Source: Reticulitermes speratus
Taxonomy: Eukaryota > Arthropoda > Insecta > Blattodea > Rhinotermitidae
Length of the DNA stretch: 64,000 nucleotides
Direction: 5' to 3'
NCBI GenBank assembly: GCA_021186555.1
Contig: JAJKFL010000006.1
Coordinates: forward strand, 31,059,478 to 31,123,477
Each line of letters begins with the position of its first letter. The first letter of the stretch is position 1. Below the pieces are notes generated by a model. That model did no database searches and was not told where the DNA came from. It saw only the letters and a list, made by a program, of their open reading frames with translations. Positions 48,691 through 59,590 of this stretch are shown here, piece by piece. The translations under genes and the position numbers were made by a program.

Positions 48691-50246
48691 ACGAACAACC
48701 AGTGACGAGTGCAATATCCAAGAAGATCGAAGATCTTATTTCCAAAATGCCTTTGAATGTAGGAATTTAATACGGACTTGTATTTTGTCGTGACTGCAGT
48801 TGTACGTGGAATACACATAGGTAGTCATGACGAGTATGACGAAATATGAGACGTGAAGCACCTGAGGAATTCCATGAAACTCCGCCTGTTTACACTATAT
48901 TTTGTGTTTTACATCTGTAATCATAGGCCCTTCGGTGTTAATGTGTTACATTATATACAGCCTACTTTTTTATTCTTGAAGAAGTTCCTGGTTTTAAAGT
49001 CGGATTAATATGTGTTTGTGTTTTTTTGTATGTGGGATGTATGTATATAATTTGTTTATTTGAAGCTTAAGCATCAGCCGTTCGTTGCAGAAGTTTTCGG
49101 ACATGTCACATGCAATATGTAGGGCTTATCGGTGTCCCTCATTTAACTTAGAAGTCACGAAGTTTGGGTGGCGTCTGATGGTTTGTTATTCACATCCTGT
49201 TTTATGTTGCCTAAGTAAGGTAGTCGGCTTTTAAATATAAATTTAATGTGTCCTTTGGTAATCTTGTGAGGATATACGAGGACGTCACAAGCCAATCCGT
49301 GAAGCAGCGGTGACGTTGGTGTAATTACTGGCATGCGGATAATCCGCAGTTGCAAATTAAAGTCTATCTGTTACGTTATAGAAACACTGGCCGATTTGAA
49401 ATACCCCATGTTTATTTGCAGCATAAGGATACAAAGTTCCCATGTGTTACTGAAAATTGTAGGCGAATACTGATGAAACCAGTGCAACGGCTTTATTTTA
49501 CGACAGGAATGCCAGGAAATGCTGCGGTTAGTGAACAGTCTGAAGATACTGTGGAGCGGTGAGTGTACGCATACAGTAAAGCTGCGGTTTCTGAACTCGT
49601 CATGGCAATTGAATTCGCTCTGCCTGAAAGAGAAACATTTGTTTTTGCCAGTTGCGGCATGCTTCATTCATTTACTCCGTGTATACCAGCCTAGCGATTA
49701 TGAACAGTGGGCTAGGCTGTATGCGCCATTTTAAGGATGGGTACTTGTAGGTGAGGTGGTGATTCCAAGATATGGCATGTGAACGGAGTGCCGCTTTCAG
49801 GTGATCTCATTCTCTTACATTTGTAAGGAAATTGTTGGTTTGAGGCGTTTATGTCGATTGCTCACACAGCCTTAAATTCATTGGGAAGCTGACGTACTCA
49901 TGTCGATGTGACCTTAAATAGGTATGCTTTGTTGATGTGCTGTAGCGAGCTTGCTGTGGTCAGTTACAGCTGGCAGTCGGAATAGTGACATTACGTCATA
50001 AAGTACTGCAGCGAATAGCAAATATATGACATATGGGCTGTTCTTATGCTATACAGCTTTGCGACCACAAGTGACGCAGGTTAACATTGTACTGGTGGGG
50101 TTTAGTCATTACTCTTTGCACTTCGGAACTGCTTCCACCTTTCTGTTTCGTGATACACGTTAGTAATGTAATGTTGGGCGTCGGTAGGAATTTCTGCATA
50201 CATCGATGTTGGAGTGCATGGCGGCGGTTAGCGGGATTCGAGCGTT
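48691..50246. other. Non-coding DNA, no gene recognised
   Basis: No frame above 100 codons and no related repeats were found. Confidence 0.45.
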
Positions 50247-50428
50247 GATTAGTTCAGGAGTGCCCAGATTTTCCAAAAGTCTAGGAACCATCTCAAAAAC
50301 TCGTGGCGCCAGAAGGCTGACATGAAGCAAGTTCCACATTTAGGACCCACAAATATTGGGTGCCACAGTGCAAAATTTAGTCGCCACGGTAACCTGGCGC
50401 CCGGGGTTTGTGCTCCTCTGGGTTAGTT
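50247..50428 (+). mobile_element. Short hAT-type MITE, copy 3, with 8-bp target duplication
   Basis: The 166-bp element (50255-50420) opens CAGGAGTGCCCAGATTTTCC and closes, in reverse, CAGAGGAGCACAAACCCC. The flanks GATTAGTT (50247-50254) and GGTTAGTT (50421-50428) match at 7 of 8 positions. The interior has GTGGCGCCAGAAGG, ACATGAAGCAAGTT, CCACAAATATTGGGTGCCAC and TTAGTCGCCACGG...ACCTGGCGCCCGGGG, nearly collinear with copy 1. No coding capacity. All three copies in the window point the same way. Confidence 0.88.
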
Positions 50429-50883
50429 GGTGGATCCGGCTAGCTGGTTTTCTGGTAAAGACAAGTTCAGCTTACGTGAGTTTGGGACAGTTGTTCATGA
50501 AAGCGCGTCGACAGATGGTAACAAGTGAGCTGTTGGTTCAATCCTTGAGCTTTACTGCGTGCATTTGCCACTTGAAGAGGGAGGCTAACACTTCCTATAG
50601 GTAACGTGTACATTACATATCCAGTTATTTATCATGTGGCGTCGGTGACTTGCAGTGAATATCAGCGTCCTTACGTTATAGCATGTTTACTCCTAAATTC
50701 ACATAATTTGTCAGTTATGAATTTTGTAACCTAATCAATCCTCGTAACTTTCAACAGAAAGGAAATGATATCTGTCATTGACAGTGGTGTTTGAATAGGT
50801 CTACATTTACGAATGTGGGATAGATCTGTTATATGTGTTTTACATAATTAGTGTAGTTTGTGTACCTAGCGCTACATAAATGA
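50429..50883. other. Non-coding DNA, nothing recognised
   Basis: Probably includes decayed upstream parts of the mariner-like element that becomes recognisable at 50884, but no transposase motif survives here. Confidence 0.4.
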
Positions 50884-51128
50884 CTATCGTTTCACGCTTT
50901 CCCTACTCACAAATTTATCACCGTGTGGCTTCTTTCTTTTTCCAAACTCATGATGGCGTTAAAGGTAGGGAGATTGAGTGGTATCACCATGATTCAAGTA
51001 AAATCTCGGGACGCACTTACCGAGTTTCAAATAATGCGCTTCCGGAAACGATTCGAGCGGTGGCGCGATTGCTGGGCCCGACGTATAAGTCGGAAGGAGG
51101 CTACTTAGAAGGGGACAGCATTGATTAG
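50884..51128 (+). pseudogene. Mariner-like transposase, C-terminal remnant
   Basis: Three reading frames joined by small indels give the mariner C-terminal order: FPYS (50898-50909), SPCGFFLF (50918-50941), KLMMALK (50944-50964), DALTEFQ (51010-51030), FRKRFERWRDCWARRI (51040-51087) and GGYLEGDSID (51096-51125), then stop TAG at 51126. In mariners this corresponds to HPPYSPDLAPCDFFLF, FPKLK-ALKG, then F--CF--WKKRW--CI and YFEGD. The third catalytic Asp of the DDD triad, in the PCD position, is read here as Gly (GGC, 50927-50929), so even a frame-corrected copy would lack a catalytic residue. Frames change near 50910, at 50942 and between 51084 and 51096. The first two catalytic Asp motifs are not found upstream. 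It is not contiguous with the remnant at 26953 and is probably another lineage. Confidence 0.8.
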
Positions 51129-52362
51129 AAGGAGGTAATTGTTGTGGAGAAATGAATTATTTTCGGAAACTGATCCCACGTGTACAGTTACAGATGAATC
51201 CTTGTAATTGTCTTCTGTCGTCTGCCTTCATTTCTTTGAAGTAGTTGGTCAAATAAGGTAATTGGACCTTGGCATGTGCCATGACCCTACCGTTTATAAA
51301 TCAAGATCGCGGAAATATGAAGATATGACATGAGCGACACAGAGTGAGAAATAAGTAGCAGTTGCATGTTCTCGAATTCTTCTTGAATTTCCCATTAGAT
51401 ATGGTCTAATTTCGCCCAGAAGCTGGCGTGATAAATTGTGTAATATCTTTTGATAGCAGTAGCTATAATTTAATCGCTCTGAAACGCTGTTGGAAAAATT
51501 AGATACTTTTCATGCCATTCTGTAGTGTCGTGTGGCCCGTGTATTTTCGTTTCTCACAGCCCCTTATGTGCAGAACATACAAGTCAGTAGTGAGGACACG
51601 GACGGAGTTCCGCTGATCGACCTTTTCCGCGTCGGAGCTTCAGCATAATTCGCTGTATTTCACGTCTGTCACCTAACCTTTGTGTTCGATGGAATGTTAG
51701 TGGCGATAGGCATGTGACCACTTTCGCTTGCTACAAGTGTTGTAAGCCGTTTGGCACAAAGGAGAAAGCGCCGTGCTGCGCCATCCCAACCCTCCAGAGG
51801 ACGTCTCTACGTGGCCGCAGTATGGTAGAAATGGAGGGTCAGCTGCAAGTGCTGCTCGACCTAGTTGGCCGGGAAACCGGATTGCTTGCTGCATATTGCA
51901 GACACTAATTAATTAAATTACTGTGTCGAGCAAAGGCCCTCAAAAGCCAGTAGTTGCTCACCCACATACTCTGCGTTTTATGGAGCCCGAAGGCCAATTA
52001 CCGTGTCCACAAGATCCCGCAACTGGACCTTGTCCTGAACCAGACGAATAAAGTCCACACCCTCCCCATCTTATTTCTTTAAGAACCATTGTAGTGTCGT
52101 CTCTTCTACGGCTCAGTCTTACAAGTGGTGTCTTCCCACCAGAACCTGTATGCCTCGTGTCTCTTTCCCCCTTGCCTCCTGGCCGTGTCATCCTCATTGG
52201 TGTGACCATAATTATATTTGGCGAGGAGTACAGATCAAGAGCTCCTCCTTACTCCGTTTCCTTGTGCCCTCTGTTACTTCACCTTTGGGGCCCATTGTTC
52301 TCCAGCGCCACGAGAGACCAAATTTTACGTCCATACAAAACACTGGGCAAAGTTGTTGTTTT
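51129..52362. other. Non-coding DNA, no gene recognised
   Basis: A 64-codon frame at 51714-51908 (+) begins with a Cys-rich CYKCCKP and ends in EMEGQLQVLLDLVGRETG; no flanking support makes it a gene. Around 51.95-52.3 kb the sequence is C- and T-rich on the plus strand, without an identifiable repeat. Confidence 0.4.
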
Positions 52363-52428
52363 ATATAAAGTAGGACTCGGTTATAACGTCATGAAAGGGA
52401 CTGGATATTTTGTGTCGTTATAAACGGG
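52363..52428. repeat. Pogo-like or related MITE terminal fragment
   Basis: ATAAAGTAGGACTCGGTTATAACG, in part, followed by AAAGGGACTGG...GTCGTTATAAACGGG resembles DNA transposon ends of the wording CAGTaaaaCTCggTTATAACG...GGGaCyg. A related wording occurs at 55414. It directly abuts a truncated minus-strand SINE at 52429. Class assignment rests on remembered sequence style and is weak. Confidence 0.35.
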
Positions 52429-52546
52429 TGCCACAGGGCCGGTCTGGACGGGGGCGGAAAATCTCGCCCCGTACTGGGATTCGATTCCTGAACCGTCCTG
52501 CCCATAGCGAATCGCTATACCCACTACGCTGTCCCGGGCCCAGTTG
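52429..52546 (-). mobile_element. SINE family 2, 5' half only
   Basis: Read on the minus strand from 52546: GGGCCCGGGACAGCGTAGTGG (A-box region, in part), TATAGCGATTCGCTATGGGC, AGGACGGTTCAGG, AATCGAATCCC (B box), GGGGCGAGATTTTCCGCCCC and CGTCCAGACCGGCCC. This is the tRNA-like head and start of the body, close to the copies at 54545 and 61421. The 3' half is missing, cut where it meets the DNA-transposon-like fragment. Confidence 0.8.
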
Positions 52547-54531
52547 TCAGGTGGGAAGACGAAAGGTTTTTAAATGTACGGTAGGAAACGTCCCCATTAT
52601 TAATCCGTTCTTGATTTCTTCATGAATGCAGTTTTAGTTTTTTGGGTCGTTCTTAAATACTTCAGACAGTATTGTTAAATATTTAGTTGTTAATGTATTT
52701 TATTTAGCTTCTGAGCCTGTAGAGATGGTGCAGAAACGCGGCTGGCGCCTGTTGTGAAATCGTTCGACTGCAATCTTTGTTGCAAAACCGTGGTGAACAT
52801 GTGCCTTGTCGATGTGCGTCATGTTATATAGGCCTGCTCGTGTCAACTCGTCACTGGGTCAGCATTCAGTAATAGGCTGTACGTGCAGAGGCCGGAAATG
52901 AGAGCCAGGTCCTAATAAATAATAACCCGTAACCTTCTGTGACTTAAAATGGAAACTAATCCATGTTTTATAACTGACACTTTAAAGACAGGCACGTCTC
53001 TAAATTTCCTGACACTTTGATTTATTACACTGCATTTATGCTGTTCGTAGTCTGATGTGCTACATTTCATATAAATACGTTTTGAAGGCTTATTACGCTG
53101 TTGTCTTCAAGTGAATGACTGTCGTGTTCCTTTACGGTATACGTTCTTAGGGTTTCGAGTTCGTTCCCAGACGCTGGCAGTAATATTGAAAATAAGAAGT
53201 GTTAAGTATGCCAGTATCTTGACAGCCATTCACATATAGACGGGAGTAGAACGGCTTCCTGTGACGTCACACCTTAGACAAGCAACAGCATCAAAATAAT
53301 TGTGCCGTACTTGTAAGAACCAATAGTTCTGTCACTCTTGAGGTTTCTTAGAGGTGTGAGTGGAGGGTAGAGACGGCTGTAATTACTGACAACGTAAACA
53401 CTGTATCGCGTAACAAATTGTTCCTGTACGAGATGCGCATAAATCCATGCGCATGGATAAAACGACGCCCAGCGTAATCTTTAGGCTTCAAGGTACTCTC
53501 ATCTTGTGCTAAATTCTGCGATGGTGGCATGGGGTTGATTTACCTTGAAGTTTGTAGGGAAGCTGAAACGTCTGATCGTGTGGTGATGTATTCAGTTGCT
53601 AATGGTTTCCCCTTTACAGAGTGGAGCCATGTAGTCCTATCCGAACGATCTTTTCATTTGATATTTTGAACAGTGTGCATCCGAGTTTTCTTTTCGGCCG
53701 GAATCTTTTTACAACTCACGACATTTCGAAGATATGAAGAAAACAGCCGCACGGACGGTGACCACCGCAGCATTAAAAAAAACGAGTAATCCATGTTAAT
53801 AGTGGCCAGACTGTACATGGTATTCACCCACCTGTTTGTGCGCTCCGTGTATCTTTGAATAGGCAGTAGGCATTCCATATGGCGCTGGATCCATATTTTA
53901 TATTGAATTGTCAGCTAGAGAGGTCCGGGAAATAAAATAGGCCTCAAGAGGATGCGCGAACTGGGTCGAATCCATTCCTCGTGTGGTAGCCGCCTCATGC
54001 CGTAATCTGGACATTGAGAACTGGCCGAACAGAGACTCCGGTTTTAATGCGAAAACTCCAGATTCCTTGCAGGAGACCCAAAATCCACTCTTTTTAGTGC
54101 TAATACTTCCATAAGACACTAACACCTGCTTCACATTCTTCAGTTCCTACAAATGTGTGTAATTGAATGTGTTTACATTAACTCGTGTGGGTTGTTTGGT
54201 CCAGAATAAAAAGAACACGCATCCTTTCGTTTTATTTCTTGTTCAGGACCTTAAGATATGCCGAAAGAACGTGATTTCTACTCCTCCCCACTCCCTTTCT
54301 TATGCAGCTGTTCCTTTGCTTTGCTCGCACAACTTTTTATTTTATTCTCACTTGTGTAAAGTCTGTAAACCGTTTGGATGACATTCCTAAATTTCTGTTC
54401 GGAACTTCAGGCAGATATGGAATGTTGGTGACTGAGCTATGAAACCGACACCTGCGGTAATTACATTAGTGTTACCATGGGCAAAGTTTATAGGTTGGTA
54501 GCACTGCTTTAGATATGTTGTGTAGCTCTGT
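52547..54531. other. Non-coding DNA, no gene recognised
   Basis: Frames up to 78 codons only. No related repeats. Confidence 0.45.
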
Positions 54532-54837
54532 ACGGATATAAAAATGGGCCGAGATATCGTAGTCGGTATAGCGCCTCTCTACGGGCTGGACGGTCCGGTG
54601 CTCGAATCCCGGTGGGGACGAGATTTTCCGCACCCGTCCAGACCGGCCTTGGGGCCCACCCAGCCTCCTGTACAGTGGGTACGGGGTCTCTTTCCCGGGG
54701 GTAAAGCTGCCGGGGCGTGGCGTTGACCACCTATCTAGCGCCGAGGTTAAAGAAAGGTTAGAACTAAACTTTACTCTCCCTCTGGGCCTTCATGGCCTGT
54801 TCTAGGTTGAAATTTACCTTTACTTCAACGGATAAAA
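54532..54837 (+). mobile_element. SINE family 2, complete copy with target duplication
   Basis: The body runs 54545-54827 (283 bp). The head has an A box region GGGCCGAGATATCGTAGTCGG, partly overlapping a tRNA-like TATAGCGCCTC, and a B box GTGCTCGAATCCCGG. The body follows with CCCGTCCAGACCGGCC, GGGGCCCACCCAGCC, CAGTGGGTACGGGG, TTTCCCGGGGGTAAAG, GTTGACCACC, GCCGAGGTTAAAGAAA, CTTCATGGCCTG and the 3' end GAAATTTACCTTTACTT. The flanks ACGGATATAAAA (54532-54543) and ACGGATAAAA (54828-54837) look like a target duplication with a 2-bp indel. This is the best reference copy of the family in the window. Transcription would be by polymerase III from the internal boxes. Confidence 0.85.
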
Positions 54838-55411
54838 CACTGTTATTAAGATGCGCCCCCCCCCCCCCCTTCCTCTCAGTCGCATGTTTCGATTGAGGTA
54901 ACTGGCCCCCTTCCAAACACTCGCAGTCGTAAGTTGTGTTCCCCGCATGATCGATGGCAGTTACCGTTAACCTTGACTGTGATCATGTTATTACTCCTGT
55001 TTTGTAAGGGAAGTGGCAGCTGTTTTCGGTAGTTGAAGTATGTGTTTACTTCATGCAAAGGAAAGTGATGACTCAGTAGGTTGTGTTCACGAAAGCCGTG
55101 TTGTAAAGGAAGCACGTCATATGCAGCGTTTTGTGTTAGGTTCCCTTCACATGCGTGTCTTCTCAACGGATCAGATCGCGAGCAGACGGTACATTGGGCA
55201 GTTTCAAGGCGTGGAAACGTCGTTGGTACAGTAGACGTTATGCGACAGGGAATTGTGAACATGGATTTGCGTTCTTCCTCGAACTGCTCATTAATTTAGC
55301 AGTTCTACCTGTGAACCATGTACCTCCCACTTTATCGTTAATGAAAAGCTGTGCGTGATGTTCACAGCCTGTGTTTATGGGTTCTCAGGATAACGAGAGG
55401 TTATGTCCCTA
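54838..55411. other. Non-coding DNA with a C14 run
   Basis: C14 at 54856-54869, just downstream of the SINE. The 128-codon minus-strand frame 54876-55262 overlaps several plus-strand frames and has no recognisable domain. Confidence 0.45.
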
Positions 55412-55573
55412 TACAGTGAAAGCTGCCTGTAACGGAACCGCAAGGGCCGAAATTTCCGTTTCAGAAAGGTCCCGTTTAATACTGGTATTTGAAGTTTGGA
55501 TCCTCGGGACTCTAGATTTTTCAGCTAAAGTCGGGTTTCCGTTATGCCCAGGTCCCGTCTAGACAGTTTCACA
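55412..55573 (+). mobile_element. Possible pogo-like (Tc1/mariner) MITE
   Basis: TACAGTGAAAGCTGCCTGTAACGG, in part, with CGCAAGGGCCGAAATTTCCG following, resembles TA-flanked DNA transposon ends of pogo/Tigger style. The far side has GGGTTTCCGTTATGCCCAGG and a possible decayed terminus, CAGTTTCAC (about 55564-55572). If real, the element is about 160 bp, non-coding and old. The TIR pairing is too eroded to be certain. Confidence 0.4.
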
Positions 55574-56361
55574 ACATTTAGTCGACTGGTCTTTTTAATT
55601 GAGACCCGGTGTGTTTTCTGGCGTGTTGGCAACAGAGCGTATTAGCTTCGCCATTTCTGTCTTCCCACATCAATCTCGTATAATTGTCTCTAGGTTAGCA
55701 TTTCAGCTGAATATTGTTTGTTTTATAAAGCAAAGTTGAAGAGTCAAGTTATTTGTCTTACATGTGAGAGATTAGAGATGGCGAATTGATGCACCTAACG
55801 GTTTCAAGTAAACGGCTGATCTTCGTTACCAGTTCACTAATTGTCGCAAGTATCAGGCTCATTCTCTGAACTGTTAGTCTGTGTTTAACCTCACAAATGG
55901 ACATACCGCTTCTCTTCTGCGAGCATTTGATTGGCAAGCTACATTGTCGTGTCATTATGCGCAGATGTAGAGTCAACCCGTGAGTGATAGGGTTGGTTAG
56001 GATACAGAAGGTTCCGTTTTTGTAACTCGGTACCGCCAGTTATGTACATGAAGTGCGTTATAGTTGGAAGTCCCAGATTAATGAAGTAGTGTATTTAAAT
56101 TGCCACCACTTAGACTGAAACCGTGCACCGTACATACCACATGACTTCAGTTAATACAACGAACACATTTGTGTTCCGAATAATGAACGATGTCGCCAAG
56201 GCCAGTGGTCTATACAGGGCGAACCGTATAAGACGCAACATGTAGAAATGTATAGATACTGAAACGAGCATATAAGAAGCTGCCCCCTCCACGCTGCAGT
56301 TGACACTTCCAACAATTGCTGAGTCGTTCAGCACAAGTTCATTGCGTTGCTTACGTTTTGT
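55574..56361. other. Non-coding DNA leading into a transposase remnant
   Basis: TACAGGGCGAACCGTATAAGACGC near 56213-56236, in part, could be a terminal or subterminal segment of the element that carries the transposase remnant at 56362, but its inverted partner was not found. Confidence 0.35.
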
Positions 56362-56806
56362 CATCTACCAGTTGCGCGGCAATTCTGTGATCGACAGCAT
56401 GATGTCTTCACAAGGTGGGGTTTGTGTGCTGTAAGTTTGATTTCTACGGACGAAACATGGTCCACTTGAGTGGATACATCAGTAGTCAAAACAGTAGAAT
56501 ATGGAGTGCTGAAACCCCACATGCGCTGCGTGAAAATCCTCGGCATTCGTCAGACATTGGTGTTTGTGCGCGCTGTCTCGAAAACAAATTGTGGGAACAT
56601 TGTTCATTGAAGAGAGAATTACCGCGGAAAGTTATCCGAATCTTTTGGCGCAATTTATTGTTCTGCTGGAAACGAATGAAAGGGGTTGCTGGTTTCAGCA
56701 AGATGGGGCGACTGTCCATACTGCGAAAACAACGATAGCTTTCTTGCAGGAGTTCTACGGTTACTGTTGTAGAGCAATAATTGGATATACTGACAGCTCT
56801 GATTAA
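56362..56806 (+). pseudogene. Tc1/mariner-superfamily (DDE_3-type) transposase remnant with two frameshifts
   Basis: A DDE transposase core in three frames. Frame 1 gives RQFCDRQHDV and STDETW (56443-56460), whose Asp (GAC 56449-56451) is the first catalytic residue. Frame 2 gives HLSGYISSQNSRIW (from 56463) and SAETPH. The third gives CALSRKQIVG (56567-56596), NLLAQF, and FQQDGATVHTAKTT (56693-56734), whose Asp (GAT 56702-56704) is the second catalytic residue. The family pattern TDE-W-HLSGY---QN-R-W---NPH, W-CALSR, FQQDGATAHTA is well known in insect transposons. Each frame change fits loss of one base (near 56461-56462 and in a TGG codon at about 56566). Similarity ends near 56770, so the third acidic residue and C-terminus are gone. 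The N-terminal DNA-binding domains are not recognisable. It differs in motif wording from the two mariner remnants at 27 and 51 kb. Confidence 0.88.
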
Positions 56807-59389
56807 CGATGACTGAGTAAGACTCCCTGAGAGTATACTTTTAAACTGGCCTGACGTTGCTTACTTATTACATTAGTGTACCGGCAACAAACTTATCTGC
56901 GATTCTGTTCGTCTGCGGAGGTAAAAAGGAAGATCCGTCCTACTTCCTCATGCATAATGAACGTGGGTTTGAAATAGTGTTTTACAAGATTGGAATACTG
57001 GTATGTCAGGCTTAGTTACGTAGTAATCTATAAGGTAATCTCACCCACCTCCATTCAGAGTCTATCAGCCAAACTGCATCCCTCATTTATTCCCGCCTTC
57101 AAACTTCCATTGAGTTAACAGCATACTGAGTAGGTAGATAAAACAAGGTATTGACGGAAACTTCTCCTTTTCTGTTTATTTTCGCCTGCTTTGTGTTGAC
57201 ATCCGGGTTTGTTTTGTCCTCCATCCGTCAGTCGCAAGCTGTTTAGATTAGCGTCAGCATTAAAGAGATGTATACTTGTATTTTCGTCTGGTTGGTGTCT
57301 GCTGTCTCTGCGAGGTGTCTGTGGTGGCTGGTCTAGTATAATTCGCCGGAGCGGATGAGGTAGGAACCGTGATGTTTACGGCACGGTAACGAGGGCTGTT
57401 AACGTATTCCTTAGTCCTGGTGTTACGGTGTTGTTAAATAACAGACCCGATTAGCATAAGTGATGTGTAGTTGTGCGCGATGATACTGACCAGTGTTATC
57501 CTGCACGATTTGACCTTGTTCCCTATTATGACTGTGTGTTACAGAAGTCTGGCAGATAAGCCTATTTCCTTCACCCCTCTGAAATGTAAGCAGTAACAAT
57601 ATGGAACCGTTACGTTGAGAACCACAAGATTTTTCGGCAGGCGGTTTGGACAACAGCATACGCGGGTGCCCTTTTTCAGGATTACTAGCTATTCAGAGTA
57701 CTTTATCGAAGGGAGCAATGTAATTTTTTGCTTAGATATCCGTGCCGCCCCCCACCCTACCTGGTACATGCATTAAGTTCCGATGGACGCTCAAAATTAT
57801 GAGGCGGGTAAGTAAGGACATTCCCTGGTCCATTTAGCAATTCCTGCATACGAAACGCGTCGCGACGCTCTGAACTTCCTGTGTAAAGGTTTCCGTAATT
57901 GTGTACTGAGATTACAGGAGGCGTGTTGTCAAATCTGGTAACACTAACCCAGCGATTCAGTATTGCTCATTCCGAAACCAACAAGTGGACCCAGCTACCC
58001 AGCTGCGATCACTTTTTGTCCGTACATCGGTTTCTTTAAGATTAAGGTTAGTACTGTCCTCCTATGTGCTTAGCGTTTCATGTAGATGTTTTCCAGTACG
58101 TTTCCCAATCAGATATTCTGACCACACACCCGTTTCCCTTATGTGTTATGTTCGGCACATCGTAACCTGGATTTGACTACCCTCACAACGCTACAAGTAA
58201 TTTATGATGCAATAAATTGTTGTTGACATGCCTCAGATTCATTTCACGTTACGACACAGTGGCAGTTGTATGAGCTGTGACGCTGCTGCTGTCGTGATTC
58301 TCTAGAGTGCTGTTAATTCTTGTTCTCTGCTTCCGTTTGCAGTGCATTGTGCAGGAATCCTGGCCTTAGGTGTTGATCGGTGTCAAATCGAATTCGTTGT
58401 TAGTGTATACCGTGAATTACGAGACACTCTAGAAGAGTAGACCGTGTCTTAGCACTTAAACGACACGTAGTTTTCCAAATGGTATTTAGACAAACGATTT
58501 GCCAAGTTCTGTGTTTTCTGTCTAATCAAATGCCGTTTCTAAGAAAGGTTTCCGACTTAACAGACATTCTAGACCATACGGTGTTCTAACATCCGTTTCA
58601 GGTTTTCGCGGTGCTCTTACGTGGTTTCATTCCTGCTTCGCTGAGAATGATGGACAACTATTCGGAAAGGTTTGGCGAATAAATGACTGCAGCCCTTAGG
58701 AAGGCCTGGTGCATCAGCGTGCTGTATCGTCTGTACAGAGTGGCCAGGATTGCCTATCTTGTCCAAGAATACAGGCTGTAGCTAAAATGCTGGGACAAAC
58801 TTCACGAGTGAGGTTTATAGCATAAATTTGCACTGAAACTGGAGACATTTTTAAAACTTCACAAAATAATATAATTGGTTTAATACTGTAGGTTATAAAT
58901 ATGCAATCCATTTTACGTATGTCCGTATGTATGTATGTATGTAAGTACGTATGACTATGTACGCAGGGTGTATCTGAAATCCTAGGACACACTTCAGGAC
59001 GTCAAAACAAAGAACATGCATGAAATGTCATTTATTCATAATCTGCAGTGGTACTGGCTTTTCCCAAAGTCTGCTTCAGGGTTCGTGTTGGATAGTCGCA
59101 GTGGCAATTTTCCGAAGAATTTCCTGTTTTCTGCAGTGTGTAACTGGATTTTCTCTGCGCAATGTCTAACTTTTGGTGGTGGCGGCCAAGTATCGCATCT
59201 TTAATAGTTGCAGTGTCCGTATTGGGGCCTTATCAAGTGTTGTGGGGAGAAGCTTCGCTGCAGCCAATGATTGCTTCATGTACTGGGTTTTGTTGCTGGA
59301 GTAGCGCGACTGCTTGCACAGGGCATTCTGCAGCGCTGTAGCATACAGCGTGCTGCTGATTGATTTTTTTTTTTTCGTGATCGTGCGAA
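56807..59389. other. Non-coding DNA with an ATGT microsatellite
   Basis: An imperfect (GTAT)n tract lies at about 58915-58952. A T12-like run is at about 59364-59375, just before the next SINE. No gene or related repeat was recognised. Confidence 0.45.
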
Positions 59390-59590
59390 ACCATGATGTG
59401 CTGTGTTATGGCCCAGACGGTTGGTCGCCAACCTGTCACTCTTGAGGTTCGGGATCGATCCCAGGCAAGTCCGTGTGGGGTTTGTGGTGGACAAAGTGGC
59501 ACCGGGGCGAGTTTGTCTCCCTGTCAATACCCGTCCACCAATACTCCGTACTCATTCACCTGCTATCTGCACCATATAATCTGAGTACTC
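59390..59590 (+). mobile_element. SINE family 3, near-complete copy
   Basis: The head reads TTATGGCCCAGACGGTTGG (A-box-like, about 59404-59422), then GAGGTTCGGGATCGATCCC (B-box-like). The body continues GTGGGGTTTGTGGTGGACAA, AGTGGCACCGGGGCGAG, TTTGTCTCCCTGTC and CCCGTCCACCAATACTCCG. The copy at 25487 shares this order. From memory, the antisense translation (…CPPQTPHGLAWDRSR…) is the sort of spurious peptide often predicted in cockroach and other insect genomes. No clear tail or target duplication. Confidence 0.7.

Noticed and set aside
51714-51908. Cys-rich start (CYKCCKP) suggesting a small zinc-binding protein
   Set aside because: Only one short cluster of cysteines, no second half of a zinc finger, and no conservation evidence.
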